A stretch of DNA of 64,000 nucleotides from CAWGJF01 sp963822905 (GTDB lineage Bacteria; Bacteroidota; Ignavibacteria; Ignavibacteriales; Ignavibacteriaceae), in NCBI GenBank assembly GCA_963822905.1, contig CAWGJF010000007.1, positions 186,001 to 250,000 on the forward strand. Direction: 5' to 3'. Of the stretch, positions 54,590-62,060 are shown in pieces; position 1 is the first letter of the stretch, and each line of letters starts with the position of its first letter. A program made the translations under genes and the position numbers. The notes beneath the pieces were generated by a model that saw only the letters and a program-made list of their open reading frames with translations, made no database searches and was not told where the DNA came from.

Positions 54590-55037
54590 AGTGCCATATA
54601 ACCCGCAAATCAATAGTACTTCCACGAAACAAACCCGGGGCAAGCTGTTTTCAGAGCTGCATTATTTTACTATACTTTAAATAACTTTTGATCCTGTTTT
54701 GTAAGCATCGCGATTGTCTAATTATTGATTTTTGCCTTATAAAAATAGGGAAAGAAATCTTTTGGATTCAGAGAAAATTAGCTATTCTTAATGCGGACGG
54801 AGTATTGAAGAGGCACAACCCATTCACATGGAAAAACAAAACCACTTCATTGATATTACCCACTCGTAACATATTGATTGAGTTTGGCAGTTTGCATTTT
54901 TAAGTTCTATTTCAGAAATTATAACAGAGGGGTCTTATGAAAATAGTTGTAATCGGTTCAAGTGGAACAATAAGAAGTTCAATTAAATCCTATTTATAAT
55001 ATTCATAACTAATTAACATCAATATAAAGACAATTTT
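54590..55037 (+). other. Degenerate cassette junction with gene fragment
   Basis: TGCCATATAACCCGC (54592-54606) is the R' core pairing with GTTATATG at 53982 (8 nt) and starts an attC-like sequence that is soon lost. A TTG-initiated frame at 54688-54903 has odd composition and is not trusted. At 54937-54999 a 20-codon ORF begins MKIVVIGSSGTIRSS and then stops; the start looks like a Rossmann/short-chain dehydrogenase, so it is a broken gene fragment. Confidence 0.5.
54937..54999 (+). pseudogene. Truncated short-chain dehydrogenase N-terminus
   Basis: Twenty codons (MKIVVIGSSGTIRSSIKSYL) with the GxxGxxG-like nucleotide-binding start of SDR proteins, preceded by an AGGGG ribosome binding site 8 nt before the ATG. 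The fragment ends in TAA after codon 20, so the remaining gene is absent. Confidence 0.5.
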
Positions 55038-56096
55038 ATGAAACCATTTGTTAAAAAAATTCAACATTGCATAATTATTTTCATATTTGCTATTAGCATA
55101 CAAAGCGTGAATGCACAGGAGCCAGGTCAAGTCTCGAAGGAATTGCAGGATTTCGGAATTACTGTTAGGGCTATAGATAGTACAATGCGTGAGCACATTT
55201 ACGATATTAGCGTTTTGGAGACACCACAGTTTTATGAGATTCAGCGTAAGGTTAAACTTTTAGCCAGTCAGGTTCACGAACGTAAAAAATTCATTGAGAG
55301 TTTCAACCGGATTTGGAATCAGGGTCCATTCTCCCACGTGCGCATTGGTGAGAAGCAACAAAGCGCCGAGCAATTGGCCAACTATTTAGACACTATGAGT
55401 ATTGCAGGCAAAGGGGCAGTTCTGTCCTGGCAAAACGATATAGCTGTGTTAAAGATAAACACGATGATGGGACAGAACACGATAGATCAGATCAACGAGG
55501 CATACAGAATCATCAATGAAAAGAAACCAAAAGCTTTAATCATTGATTTAAGGAACAACGAGGGAGGAGCATTTGCAGTCAGACCGTTGGTTAGTCATCT
55601 TTTATCTTCGAACCTCGAGGCAGGCATATTTCTTTCACAATCCTGGACGAAAAATAATCGCAGTGTTCCGTCGAACGAGTACATTGGCAGCCTTAAACCT
55701 TGGCAAGGTTGGTCCATCAAATCCTTTTGGCAGGACGTAGAGGTCAAAGGTGTTTTGCGTATCGTATTCGAACCTATGACACCGCAGTATGTTGGTTCCG
55801 TCTATGTGTTGATTAACCATCGAACTTCGAGCGCAGCGGAATTAGCTGCTGATGTTTTGTTGGCCACCGGACAAGCTATACTTGTTGGGGAAAAAACAGC
55901 TGGAAAAATGCTGTCACAAAAGATGTTTGACCTGCCACAAGGACTTCAGATCTTTTTTCCAATCGCAGACTATTATTCCGCACAATCCGGCAGAATTGAA
56001 GGTGAGGGCGTTATGCCACAGGTTGTCACAAGCTCCGACAAGGCAATGGAAAAAGCACTAGAACTGGCAGGTGGCTTAGAAAAAAAGAATGATTGA
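55038..56096 (+). CDS. S41-family (C-terminal processing) peptidase-like secreted protein
   Basis: 352 residues with a signal peptide (IIIFIFAISIQSVNAQE). The tail-specific protease core is visible: LIIDLRNNEGGAFAVRPLVSHLL, VYVLINHRTSSAAELAADVLL (the serine region) and GEKTAGKMLSQKMFDLPQGL (Lys). The PDZ domain usual in CtpA is missing, so it resembles the short retinol-binding/S41 type. GC-richer codon use than its neighbours hints at recent acquisition. Exact substrate unknown. Confidence 0.8.
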   Translation: MKPFVKKIQHCIIIFIFAISIQSVNAQEPGQVSKELQDFGITVRAIDSTMREHIYDISVLETPQFYEIQRKVKLLASQVHERKKFIESFNRIWNQGPFSHVRIGEKQQSAEQLANYLDTMSIAGKGAVLSWQNDIAVLKINTMMGQNTIDQINEAYRIINEKKPKALIIDLRNNEGGAFAVRPLVSHLLSSNLEAGIFLSQSWTKNNRSVPSNEYIGSLKPWQGWSIKSFWQDVEVKGVLRIVFEPMTPQYVGSVYVLINHRTSSAAELAADVLLATGQAILVGEKTAGKMLSQKMFDLPQGLQIFFPIADYYSAQSGRIEGEGVMPQVVTSSDKAMEKALELAGGLEKKND

Positions 56097-56203
56097 GTTA
56101 ATCAGCTGACGGAAATGAATTATTGTATCGCTTCTAAGTATTCAGTCCTTTTTGTTAGATTTCAAGGAATATTATATTCTACGATAAACTCATCCAGGAC
56201 ACC

Positions 56204-56353
56204 ATCCAGGAAAATAGTTTTACAACTCACTTGCTTGAACAAAGAGTAGGTTTAAGGTACATTCAAAAGTTATTGGGCCATAATAGTTCCAAGACTACTG
56301 AAATATATACGCACGCTTTCAAAAAAAAGAATAAATATGAAAGTTACAGGTGA
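56204..56353 (+). pseudogene. C-terminal remnant of a tyrosine recombinase/integrase
   Basis: The frame reads SFTTHLLEQRVGLRYIQKLLGHNSSKTTEIYTHAFKKKNKYESYR and stops at 56353. This matches the end of tyrosine recombinases: HSFATHLLE-like box, LLGHxSxKTTE, and the catalytic tyrosine in EIYTH. The upstream part, including the first catalytic Arg and most of the enzyme, is gone or degenerate (DTIQENSF replaces TLRHSFA-like sequence). It may have been the integron integrase of this island or a phage-type enzyme; the sequence alone does not decide. Confidence 0.8.
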
Positions 56354-56729
56354 ATTTGAAGTATCTCTCTCTACAACTGACTTTTCATTAGAAGGAAAAA
56401 ATGGGATAAGTTTTGGAAGAATGGTATTAGATAAAAAATTCCACGGTGAACTTGAAGCAACAAGTAAAGGTGAAATGCTCAGCGCAATGACACCAGTTAA
56501 GGGTTCAGCAGGTTATGTTGCTATGGAACATGTAGAAGGAACTCTTTCAGGAAAAGAAGGCAGTTTTGTTTTATTACATTTTGGAACAATAGAAAAGGGT
56601 AAAGATAAACTTATCCTTGAAGTAGTGCCTGACTCCGGCGCAGGCGGGCTTGCAGGTTTATCTGGTAAAATGGAGATAAGGATTAAAGACGGCAAGCATT
56701 TTTATGAATTTGAATACGAACTGGCATAG
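56337..56729 (+). CDS. DUF3224 family protein
   Basis: 130 residues beginning MKVTGEFEVSLSTTDF and containing FGRMVLDKKFHGELEATSKGEMLSA and GSAGYVAMEHVEGTLSGKEGSFVLLHFGT, a small beta-barrel of the DUF3224 type. The ATG lies inside the integrase remnant, so the gene may have been brought next to it by recombination. Function unknown. Confidence 0.8.
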   Translation: MKVTGEFEVSLSTTDFSLEGKNGISFGRMVLDKKFHGELEATSKGEMLSAMTPVKGSAGYVAMEHVEGTLSGKEGSFVLLHFGTIEKGKDKLILEVVPDSGAGGLAGLSGKMEIRIKDGKHFYEFEYELA

Positions 56730-56751
56730 TTAGAACTCATCCCGCGGCATT

Positions 56752-56776
56752 AAAAACCCCGGCGAACCGGGGTTGA
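56752..56776 (-). terminator. AACCCCGG hairpin, terminator on the minus strand
   Basis: Perfect stem AACCCCGG / CCGGGGTT with loop CGAA. AAAAA precedes it, so the T run needed for rho-independent termination is on the minus strand, although all nearby genes are on the plus strand. Same sequence at 61205-61224 and 61970-61989, half-copy at 58590. Confidence 0.65.
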
Positions 56777-56796
56777 GAAACAAAAAATCAAGATCT

Positions 56797-57384
56797 ATGA
56801 TAAGTTACAATACCACTATGAGTATAGAATTAAAAAAATTCCTTGAACATTATGGCACCCTCCCTCAAAAAGGAATGGATGAAGTAATTAATAAGTTCAA
56901 AATGAAGAATATTAAGAAAGGCGAATTTTTATTAATGCAGGGTAAAATCTGCGATACAATATTCTTCGTAAAAAAAGGCTGTCTAAGGTTATATTATATT
57001 GCCGATGAAATTGAAATAACTGTTTGGTTTTCTTTTGAAAACAATTCTGCCATTGAGCTATCAAGTTTTTTAAGTGAAACACCTTCAGATTATTTTATCG
57101 AAGCAATTGAGGATAGTGAAATCTTATCACTTCATAAATCAGAATTATCGGTTCTTTATGAAAAATATCCTGAAATGCAAAAAATTATGCGGACATTCTG
57201 GGAAGATGTTATTCTGAAATTGCTCAAAAGGTTTACTGCGTTGCAAAAAGATTCCGCTGAAAAACGCTACCTTGACTTACTTAGCCAGCCGGTTTATCTT
57301 CAGAGAATTCCACAAAAATATTTGGCTTCCTATATTGGTGTAACTCCTACATCGTTGAGCAGAATTAGAAAAAATATCAGGTAA
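56797..57384 (+). CDS. Crp/Fnr family transcriptional regulator
   Basis: 195 residues from ATG 56797; 56818 is possible, and a TTG at 56773 is unlikely because it overlaps the hairpin. The cyclic-nucleotide-binding beta barrel is seen as IKKGEFLLMQGKICDTIFFVKKGCLRLYYI and the C-terminal HTH as VYLQRIPQKYLASYIGVTPTSLSRIRKNIR. No FNR-type cysteine cluster is visible at the N-terminus. It may sense a small ligand and control nearby genes. Confidence 0.85.
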   Translation: MISYNTTMSIELKKFLEHYGTLPQKGMDEVINKFKMKNIKKGEFLLMQGKICDTIFFVKKGCLRLYYIADEIEITVWFSFENNSAIELSSFLSETPSDYFIEAIEDSEILSLHKSELSVLYEKYPEMQKIMRTFWEDVILKLLKRFTALQKDSAEKRYLDLLSQPVYLQRIPQKYLASYIGVTPTSLSRIRKNIR

Positions 57385-57487
57385 TATCTTACTTGTCCTA
57401 TGGCAATTTATTATTTGGTTTAATTTCCTAAGTTTGTTCGGCGTTCAATAAATCTATTTTCAATAATTAAACTATGAGCAATTAATT

Positions 57488-57862
57488 ATGCAGGAAATAA
57501 AACCTATCAACATTATGGACAAATTTGATTTGTTCGAAAAACTTTGGACTCCACATATAATCGGAGAACTAAATGGACAATATGTGAAGCTTTGCAAATT
57601 AAAAGATGACTTTGTATGGCATAGTCACGAAAATGAAGATGAACTATTTATGGTTTTCAAAGGAACGCTTTTAATGGATTTCAGAGACGACAGAACCGTA
57701 GAGGTTAAAGAAGGTGAAATTTTGATTATTCCAAAAGGCGTTGAGCATAGACCGCACACAAATGGTGAATTAGTTTTCAATTTGCTTTTTGAGCCAAAGT
57801 CCACTGAGCACACGGGAAAAGTTGTGAGTGAAAAGACTGTTAAAGAATTAGGATGGATTTAA
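57488..57862 (+). CDS. Small cupin-domain protein
   Basis: 124 residues with a clear cupin beta-barrel: WHSHENEDELFMVFKGTLLMDFRDD (metal-binding HxH...E) and VEVKEGEILIIPKGVEHRPHT (H near the end). Such proteins bind a metal and a small ligand; the substrate is unknown. It may act with the neighbouring Crp-like regulator. Confidence 0.85.
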   Translation: MQEIKPINIMDKFDLFEKLWTPHIIGELNGQYVKLCKLKDDFVWHSHENEDELFMVFKGTLLMDFRDDRTVEVKEGEILIIPKGVEHRPHTNGELVFNLLFEPKSTEHTGKVVSEKTVKELGWI

Positions 57863-57923
57863 AAAATAAAGCTATTTAACGCCGGTAAAATTAATCACGT
57901 AACAATAATTCTGGAATTCCATT

Positions 57924-58568
57924 ATGTATAACTTACCGTATCATAAAGAAAAAGAACCCAAAGTAATTAAGGAATTTATTGACAAGTATCCATTTGCATT
58001 TTTAACCGGGTGTAATTCTGAAAACAAACCTGTTGCTACCCAGGTTCCTGTTTTTATTGAAGAGTACAATGGAAGGAGAATACTAAGAGGGCATATAATG
58101 AGGAACACAGATCATCATAAAGCTTTTTTATATAACAATAATGTTCTTGTTGTTTTCACCGGTCATCACGCTTATGTAAGCGGAACATGGTACAGCAATC
58201 CATACACAGCATCTACATGGAACTATATGAGTGTGCACATTAAAGGCATTATTCGCTTCCTGGATGAAGCTGGATTAGAAGACGTACTCCGAAAAACAAC
58301 ACTTCATTTTGAAAACTATAATCAACAATCCACAACAACATTTGATAACCTTCCATTAGAGTTTAAACAAAAGGTAATGCACGCAATAGTAGCTTTTGAA
58401 ATTGAAGTCACTGAAATGGACAATGTTTTCAAATTAAGTCAGGACAGAGACGCTGAAAGTTATCACAATATTATGGAGAAACTCAAAACGCAAAATAAAG
58501 ATGGAAAGATAATTGCTGCTGAAATGGAAAAACGCACCAACGAACTATTTCCGGATGATGAACAATAG
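57924..58568 (+). CDS. FMN-binding negative transcriptional regulator (PaiB-like)
   Basis: 214 residues of the PaiB type: a flavin-reductase-like split barrel (FAFLTGCNSENKPVATQVPVFIEE; HAYVSGTWYSNPYTASTWNYMSVHIKG) with conserved Trp and His residues. In Bacillus PaiB represses sporulation and protease genes; whether it binds DNA here is unknown. It is not clearly a cassette; no core is seen right after it. Confidence 0.88.
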   Translation: MYNLPYHKEKEPKVIKEFIDKYPFAFLTGCNSENKPVATQVPVFIEEYNGRRILRGHIMRNTDHHKAFLYNNNVLVVFTGHHAYVSGTWYSNPYTASTWNYMSVHIKGIIRFLDEAGLEDVLRKTTLHFENYNQQSTTTFDNLPLEFKQKVMHAIVAFEIEVTEMDNVFKLSQDRDAESYHNIMEKLKTQNKDGKIIAAEMEKRTNELFPDDEQ

Positions 58569-58724
58569 AATAAACACGAACACTAAAAAAACCCCGGCGA
58601 ATCCGATCTGAAAATGATTTAAATTACACTTCAGGCGGTTCTGTATTTCTTCGCCTTTATTGGTATCCAGTAACATGGATTACAGTTTAATTTAACCAAA
58701 AACTTCGTTTTTTGTTCATTTTTG
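58569..58724. other. Intergenic region with a partial AACCCCGG hairpin
   Basis: AACCCCGGCGAATCCG at 58590 carries only the left half of the hairpin seen at 56752, 61205 and 61970. The rest has no coding frame before the repeat array. Confidence 0.5.
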
Positions 58725-59170
58725 TTTCCAATATTGGAAATAGGGCTTGAAACGTTCCAGGTGGCATTTCCAAAGTTGGAAATAGGGTTCAGAAACTTTC
58801 GGATGGCATTTCCAGAATTGGAAACAGGGCTCAAAACTTTTAAAGTCCCTTTCCGGATTTTACGAATAGGGCTCTGAACGTTCAGGGTCGCATTCTGACT
58901 TTTACGAATAGGACTTTGAAGCTTCAGACACGCATTCCGACTTTTACGAATAGGACTCTGAAGCTTCAGGGTCGTATTCTGACTTTTACGAACAGGACTT
59001 TGAAGCTTCAGACACGCATTCCGACTTTTACGAAAAGGACTTTTTCGACTTTTTCCCCTGTTCGGGTTTTAAAGAATAGGGCCCTAAAGCTTTAGAGTGG
59101 CATTCCGGATTTTCGGAACAGGACTCTAAAACCTTAGAGTGGCATTCTGACTTTTACGAAAGCCGCCCTA
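58725..59170. repeat. 42-nt tandem repeat array 2 (11 units, diverged)
   Basis: Units start at 58736, 58778, 58820, 58862, 58904, 58946, 58988, 59030, 59072, 59114 and 59156, all exactly 42 nt apart, from (T)GGAAATAGGG to ACGAATAGGA versions. The first three equal array 1; later ones have a different sequence (TACGAATAGGACTTTGAAGC...). The second dyad stays centred 17.5 nt after each unit start with changed sequence: CTGAACGTTCAG (58874), TGAAGCTTCA (58917), CTAAAGCTTTAG (59084), CTCTAAAACCTTAGAG (59124). The first dyad persists as ATTC(N)G...CGAAT. There is no continuous ORF through the array. Confidence 0.92.
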
Positions 59171-59415
59171 AAAGATTTTGGCTGTTTTGAGGGTTTTTGT
59201 TGAAATGTTTAATAATATTAAGGAAGTTTAAAGAGAAGATAATATGAAAAATGTATGATGTTATATAACAATGCTATTGTTAGGTGCACTTTAGATTGAT
59301 GGTAGATAGATGAGAATTTTTTTCGGGAATATCTGCCGGATTGCGAACCGCCCATTCGGTATAATTAATAGTTAGGTAGCTTAATTTTAAATTAAAAATA
59401 TTGTTATAAAGTTAT
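59171..59415. other. Region between array 2 and the FRG cassette
   Basis: The array's 3' flank (AAAGATTTTGGCTGTTTTGAGGGTTTTTGTTGAA...) resembles the flank of array 1. GTTAGGTGCAC at 59280 looks like a core site without a partner in the window. GTTAGGTAGC at 59371 starts the FRG cassette. No gene is seen. Confidence 0.5.
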
Positions 59416-60216
59416 ATGAAAACAGTAATGTGCTATAAAGTAGAAGAATATATGAGAAACATTGAGTATTTCTACAAAAAAATCAATTTCGATCCAGAAA
59501 AAGAAATAGTGCTTTTCCGTGGTCAAAGTACTGACAAACCTCTACTTCCCAAAATAGCAAGAGTAGAAGCTGATTTGAGTAATTCAGGTTTAATACAAAC
59601 TAAGCAAATCACTAATACAGAAACTGAAATGTTAAGTGAACTCAAAAGAAGAGCCGGAATTTTCTCATCAAGCATTCCAAAATCAGATTGGGATTGGCTC
59701 GCACTTGCTCAACATCATGGAATGAGTACGAGATTATTAGATTAGACAGAGAATCCTTTAGTCGCACTATATTTCTGCTGTTCAGAATATAATAATATTA
59801 GGCCTGGTGATAATGTAGTTTGGATTTTGAGAGTTTTAAAAGATGATATTGTTGATATATTAATAGAAGAAAAACCATTTGATCAAACTAAAACCAGGAT
59901 TTATAGGCCAAATATTCTCTCTAATAGAATGTCTGCTCAGTCTGGATGGTTTACAATTCACCACTATCCTTTTATTCAGTTAGATAATGATCAAGATTAT
60001 ATTAATTCACTTGGGAAAATGCTGATATCATTCTCGCCATCTGCTTTAACTTATCTTGATCAAATATCTATAAATCAGTCTACTTTATTTCCTGAACTCG
60101 ATGGTTTATGCAATTATTTAAATTGGAAAGCAGAATTCAATTTGGTGGGTAAATGGAAATATATACCAATGCCACAGGGAAAAGGAGATCTTCCTCCGTC
60201 AAATCCGTGGGATTAA
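59416..60216 (+). pseudogene. FRG-domain protein interrupted by an in-frame TAG (cassette gene)
   Basis: Read through the TAG at 59743-59745, the frame gives a 266-residue FRG-domain protein: IVLFRGQSTDKPLLPKIAR, WDWLALAQHHGMSTRLLD-stop-TENPLVALYFCCSEYN. In the FRG family the residue at the stop is Trp (RLLDWT), so TGG became TAG; the rest of the frame is undamaged. The cassette ends with GCTACCTAAC (60252-60261), complementary to the core GTTAGGTAGC at 59371. FRG domains occur in several defence and toxin-like proteins. A genuine inactivation, a read error or nonsense suppression all fit. Confidence 0.83.
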
Positions 60217-60554
60217 AGGTCTATAAAATGAGATTAAAATTAATGTATAACGCTACCTAACCCGCGGCTGCTAATGACAAGGTAAAAATTACACATTAAA
60301 GAGCTAATTTTGAGTGTTATTCTTAGACTGGATTTTTAAAACTGGAATTTGTCATTAAATAAAAACTTGATGGCAATGCCATCATTGTGGACTCAAGGCG
60401 ACAGCCCCCACCGTTGGCGGGACAGGCTGTGTTTAGTTTCTTGTTCAAGGTTGTTCAGATATGAAAGATTTTTTTAATTATAAAAGTTATTAACTAATTC
60501 GGCATTGCTGTTTTGGGCTGCGCCTTAGCCGCAAGCTGTCAGGTTGATTCAAAT
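60217..60554 (+). other. attC-like site between the FRG and HEPN-like cassettes
   Basis: Starts at GCTACCTAACCCGCGGCTGCTAA (60252) and ends with CGCCTTAGCCGCAAGCTGTCAGGTTGA (60547). The ends GCGGCTGCTAA and TTAGCCGC pair with three extrahelical bases, as in attC sites. The next core GTCAGGTTGA (60538) differs by one base from a perfect match to TCAACCTAAC at 61164. There is an inner hairpin (GATGGCAATGCCATC, 60370-60384). No gene is in this stretch. Confidence 0.7.
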
Positions 60555-61172
60555 ATGAAAACAAATATTGACAATTATAATTTCATTGATAAAGATTTTG
60601 AAAAATTAATTGAAGAAGTGAGCAAAGATGTCAATATCATATTTGAAACGATAAAGAATAATGATAATCAAACCTGGAGAAGAGCATACATTAGAGCTGT
60701 TTTTTCTTCAATCGAATCTATAATATTTAATATGAAAAAATATATAAAAGAAGTTGGGAAAAATGATTTCTTACCTTTATCAGAATTGGAACAAAAAAAA
60801 CTAAATGAATTTTATAGCGAAAAAGCAACAGATGGGAAGGAAATTGTAAAAATATTCCGTTTATCATTTCTCGAAAATATAACTTTCACAATTGATCTTT
60901 TTGCTTTTGCAAATTATTTATCTATGAACATCGATAAAAATAGTACGGGCTGGGAATTATTAAAAGAATCTGTAAAGATTAGAAATAGGATTACACATCC
61001 AAAAAATTTACAAGATATTTTCATAAGAAAGGTTGAATTAAATAAAGTATTTAAAGCACATAATTGGTTTATTAATACAATCATTAATTTACATATGGAT
61101 TCATACAAAGAATTAATGGCTCAAATTAATGGTCTTGAGAAAGCTTTTGCTAAGGGTAAAAAATCAACCTAA
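60555..61172 (+). CDS. HEPN-like protein of unknown function (cassette gene)
   Basis: 205 residues from ATG 60555; the longer open frame upstream lies in the attC site and is not coding. The protein is mostly helical. It ends in a helix with RNRITHPK (R-x4-H), the signature of HEPN RNases and related nucleotide-binding domains. HEPN proteins are common in toxin-antitoxin and abortive-infection systems. A partner antitoxin is not adjacent, so this may be a solitary effector. The gene overlaps the core TCAACCTAAC at its end, typical for a cassette. Confidence 0.65.
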   Translation: MKTNIDNYNFIDKDFEKLIEEVSKDVNIIFETIKNNDNQTWRRAYIRAVFSSIESIIFNMKKYIKEVGKNDFLPLSELEQKKLNEFYSEKATDGKEIVKIFRLSFLENITFTIDLFAFANYLSMNIDKNSTGWELLKESVKIRNRITHPKNLQDIFIRKVELNKVFKAHNWFINTIINLHMDSYKELMAQINGLEKAFAKGKKST

Positions 61173-61224
61173 CCCGCAATTCAAAGCGACAGCATCTCAA
61201 AAAAAACCCCGGCGAACCGGGGTT
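61164..61224 (+). other. Cassette end with truncated attC and hairpin
   Basis: TCAACCTAAC followed by CCGCAATTCAAAGCGAC starts an attC-like sequence. After 40 nt an AACCCCGG hairpin (61205-61224) replaces its remainder. No matching right half is seen, so the attC is truncated here. Confidence 0.6.
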
Positions 61225-61310
61225 GAGACAAACAAACAAGATAAAGCCGGAGATGTAAAAAAAATCATTATAAGCCACATCTATTTTGAAATAAGAAAGA
61301 GGTAACTAAA

Positions 61311-61967
61311 ATGAATTTGGAATCAGAGATTAATAAACAAGGTGGAAACCTTGTTCGTTGTGGTTTGAATTGTGAAGGGATAACTCGTGATCCTAATAAA
61401 GGTATTCTTCCAAGGTGTTTGTATTATGAATCGTCTAAGCATCCTAAAAGTTTGGGTGTAGTTATAGTTGGTATTAACCCTGGAAGGGCGAAAAAACAGG
61501 AAATGGATTTTTATTTGTCAAAACGTTTAAGTTACGACTGGGAAGTACAGTATTGGAAAGAGAATCTACAAAATCATAAATACTACAAGAGTTTACGGCA
61601 TTTTGTAAAGCAATTAAATATAAAGGGGGACATAATCTGGACAGAATTAGTTAAGTGTCAAAGCTCAAAACAAAACCTTCCATTTAATCTTAGAAATTTC
61701 TCAGAAACCTTTAGAACTTGTACTCATAAGTATTTAAAAGAGGAATTAAAATTAATACAAACAGATTGGCCAATCATTGCGGTAGGGGGAGAAACCTATA
61801 CTGCATTAGCTTTTCTTTTTACAGATCGTCAAGTAATAGGTCTTCCTCATCCAACTGGCTCATATGGACATTTTGATCGTCTCTTTGTTGGAAATAATTT
61901 AAAATCAAAATATAAACTTTCTTTGAAGAGCAATAAAAGAAAAGCAATCTGGTTACCTTCTTTATAA
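61311..61967 (+). CDS. Uracil-DNA glycosylase superfamily protein
   Basis: 218 residues. UDG-fold motifs are present: VVIVGINPGRAKKQEMDFY (water-activating loop region), GDIIWTELVKCQSS, PIIAVGGETYTALAFL, and LPHPTGSYGHF (the HP-containing loop). An N-terminal CGLNCEG...PRCLYYE has cysteines that could hold an Fe-S cluster as in family 4 UDGs. It may excise damaged bases, but may also have another role (several UDG-like proteins in islands act in defence). AACCCCGG hairpins flank it on both sides. Confidence 0.8.
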   Translation: MNLESEINKQGGNLVRCGLNCEGITRDPNKGILPRCLYYESSKHPKSLGVVIVGINPGRAKKQEMDFYLSKRLSYDWEVQYWKENLQNHKYYKSLRHFVKQLNIKGDIIWTELVKCQSSKQNLPFNLRNFSETFRTCTHKYLKEELKLIQTDWPIIAVGGETYTALAFLFTDRQVIGLPHPTGSYGHFDRLFVGNNLKSKYKLSLKSNKRKAIWLPSL

Positions 61968-61969
61968 AA

Positions 61970-61989
61970 AACCCCGGCGAACCGGGGTT
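61970..61989 (-). terminator. AACCCCGG hairpin
   Basis: Stem AACCCCGG/CCGGGGTT with loop CGAA, preceded by AAAAA, so the T run lies on the minus strand; third full copy in the island. Confidence 0.6.
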
Positions 61990-62060
61990 GAGGAAATTAG
62001 ATTTGATTATTGTCCGTCATCCTTCGACAAGCTAAGGATGACAAATTTGGGATTACAAAA

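Noticed and set aside
54688..54903. 71-residue TTG-started ORF
   Set aside because: Weak start, unusual composition and overlap with attC-like sequence; no family resemblance.
56773..56796. TTG start of the Crp-like gene
   Set aside because: It overlaps the AACCCCGG hairpin and has no RBS; ATG at 56797 is preferred.
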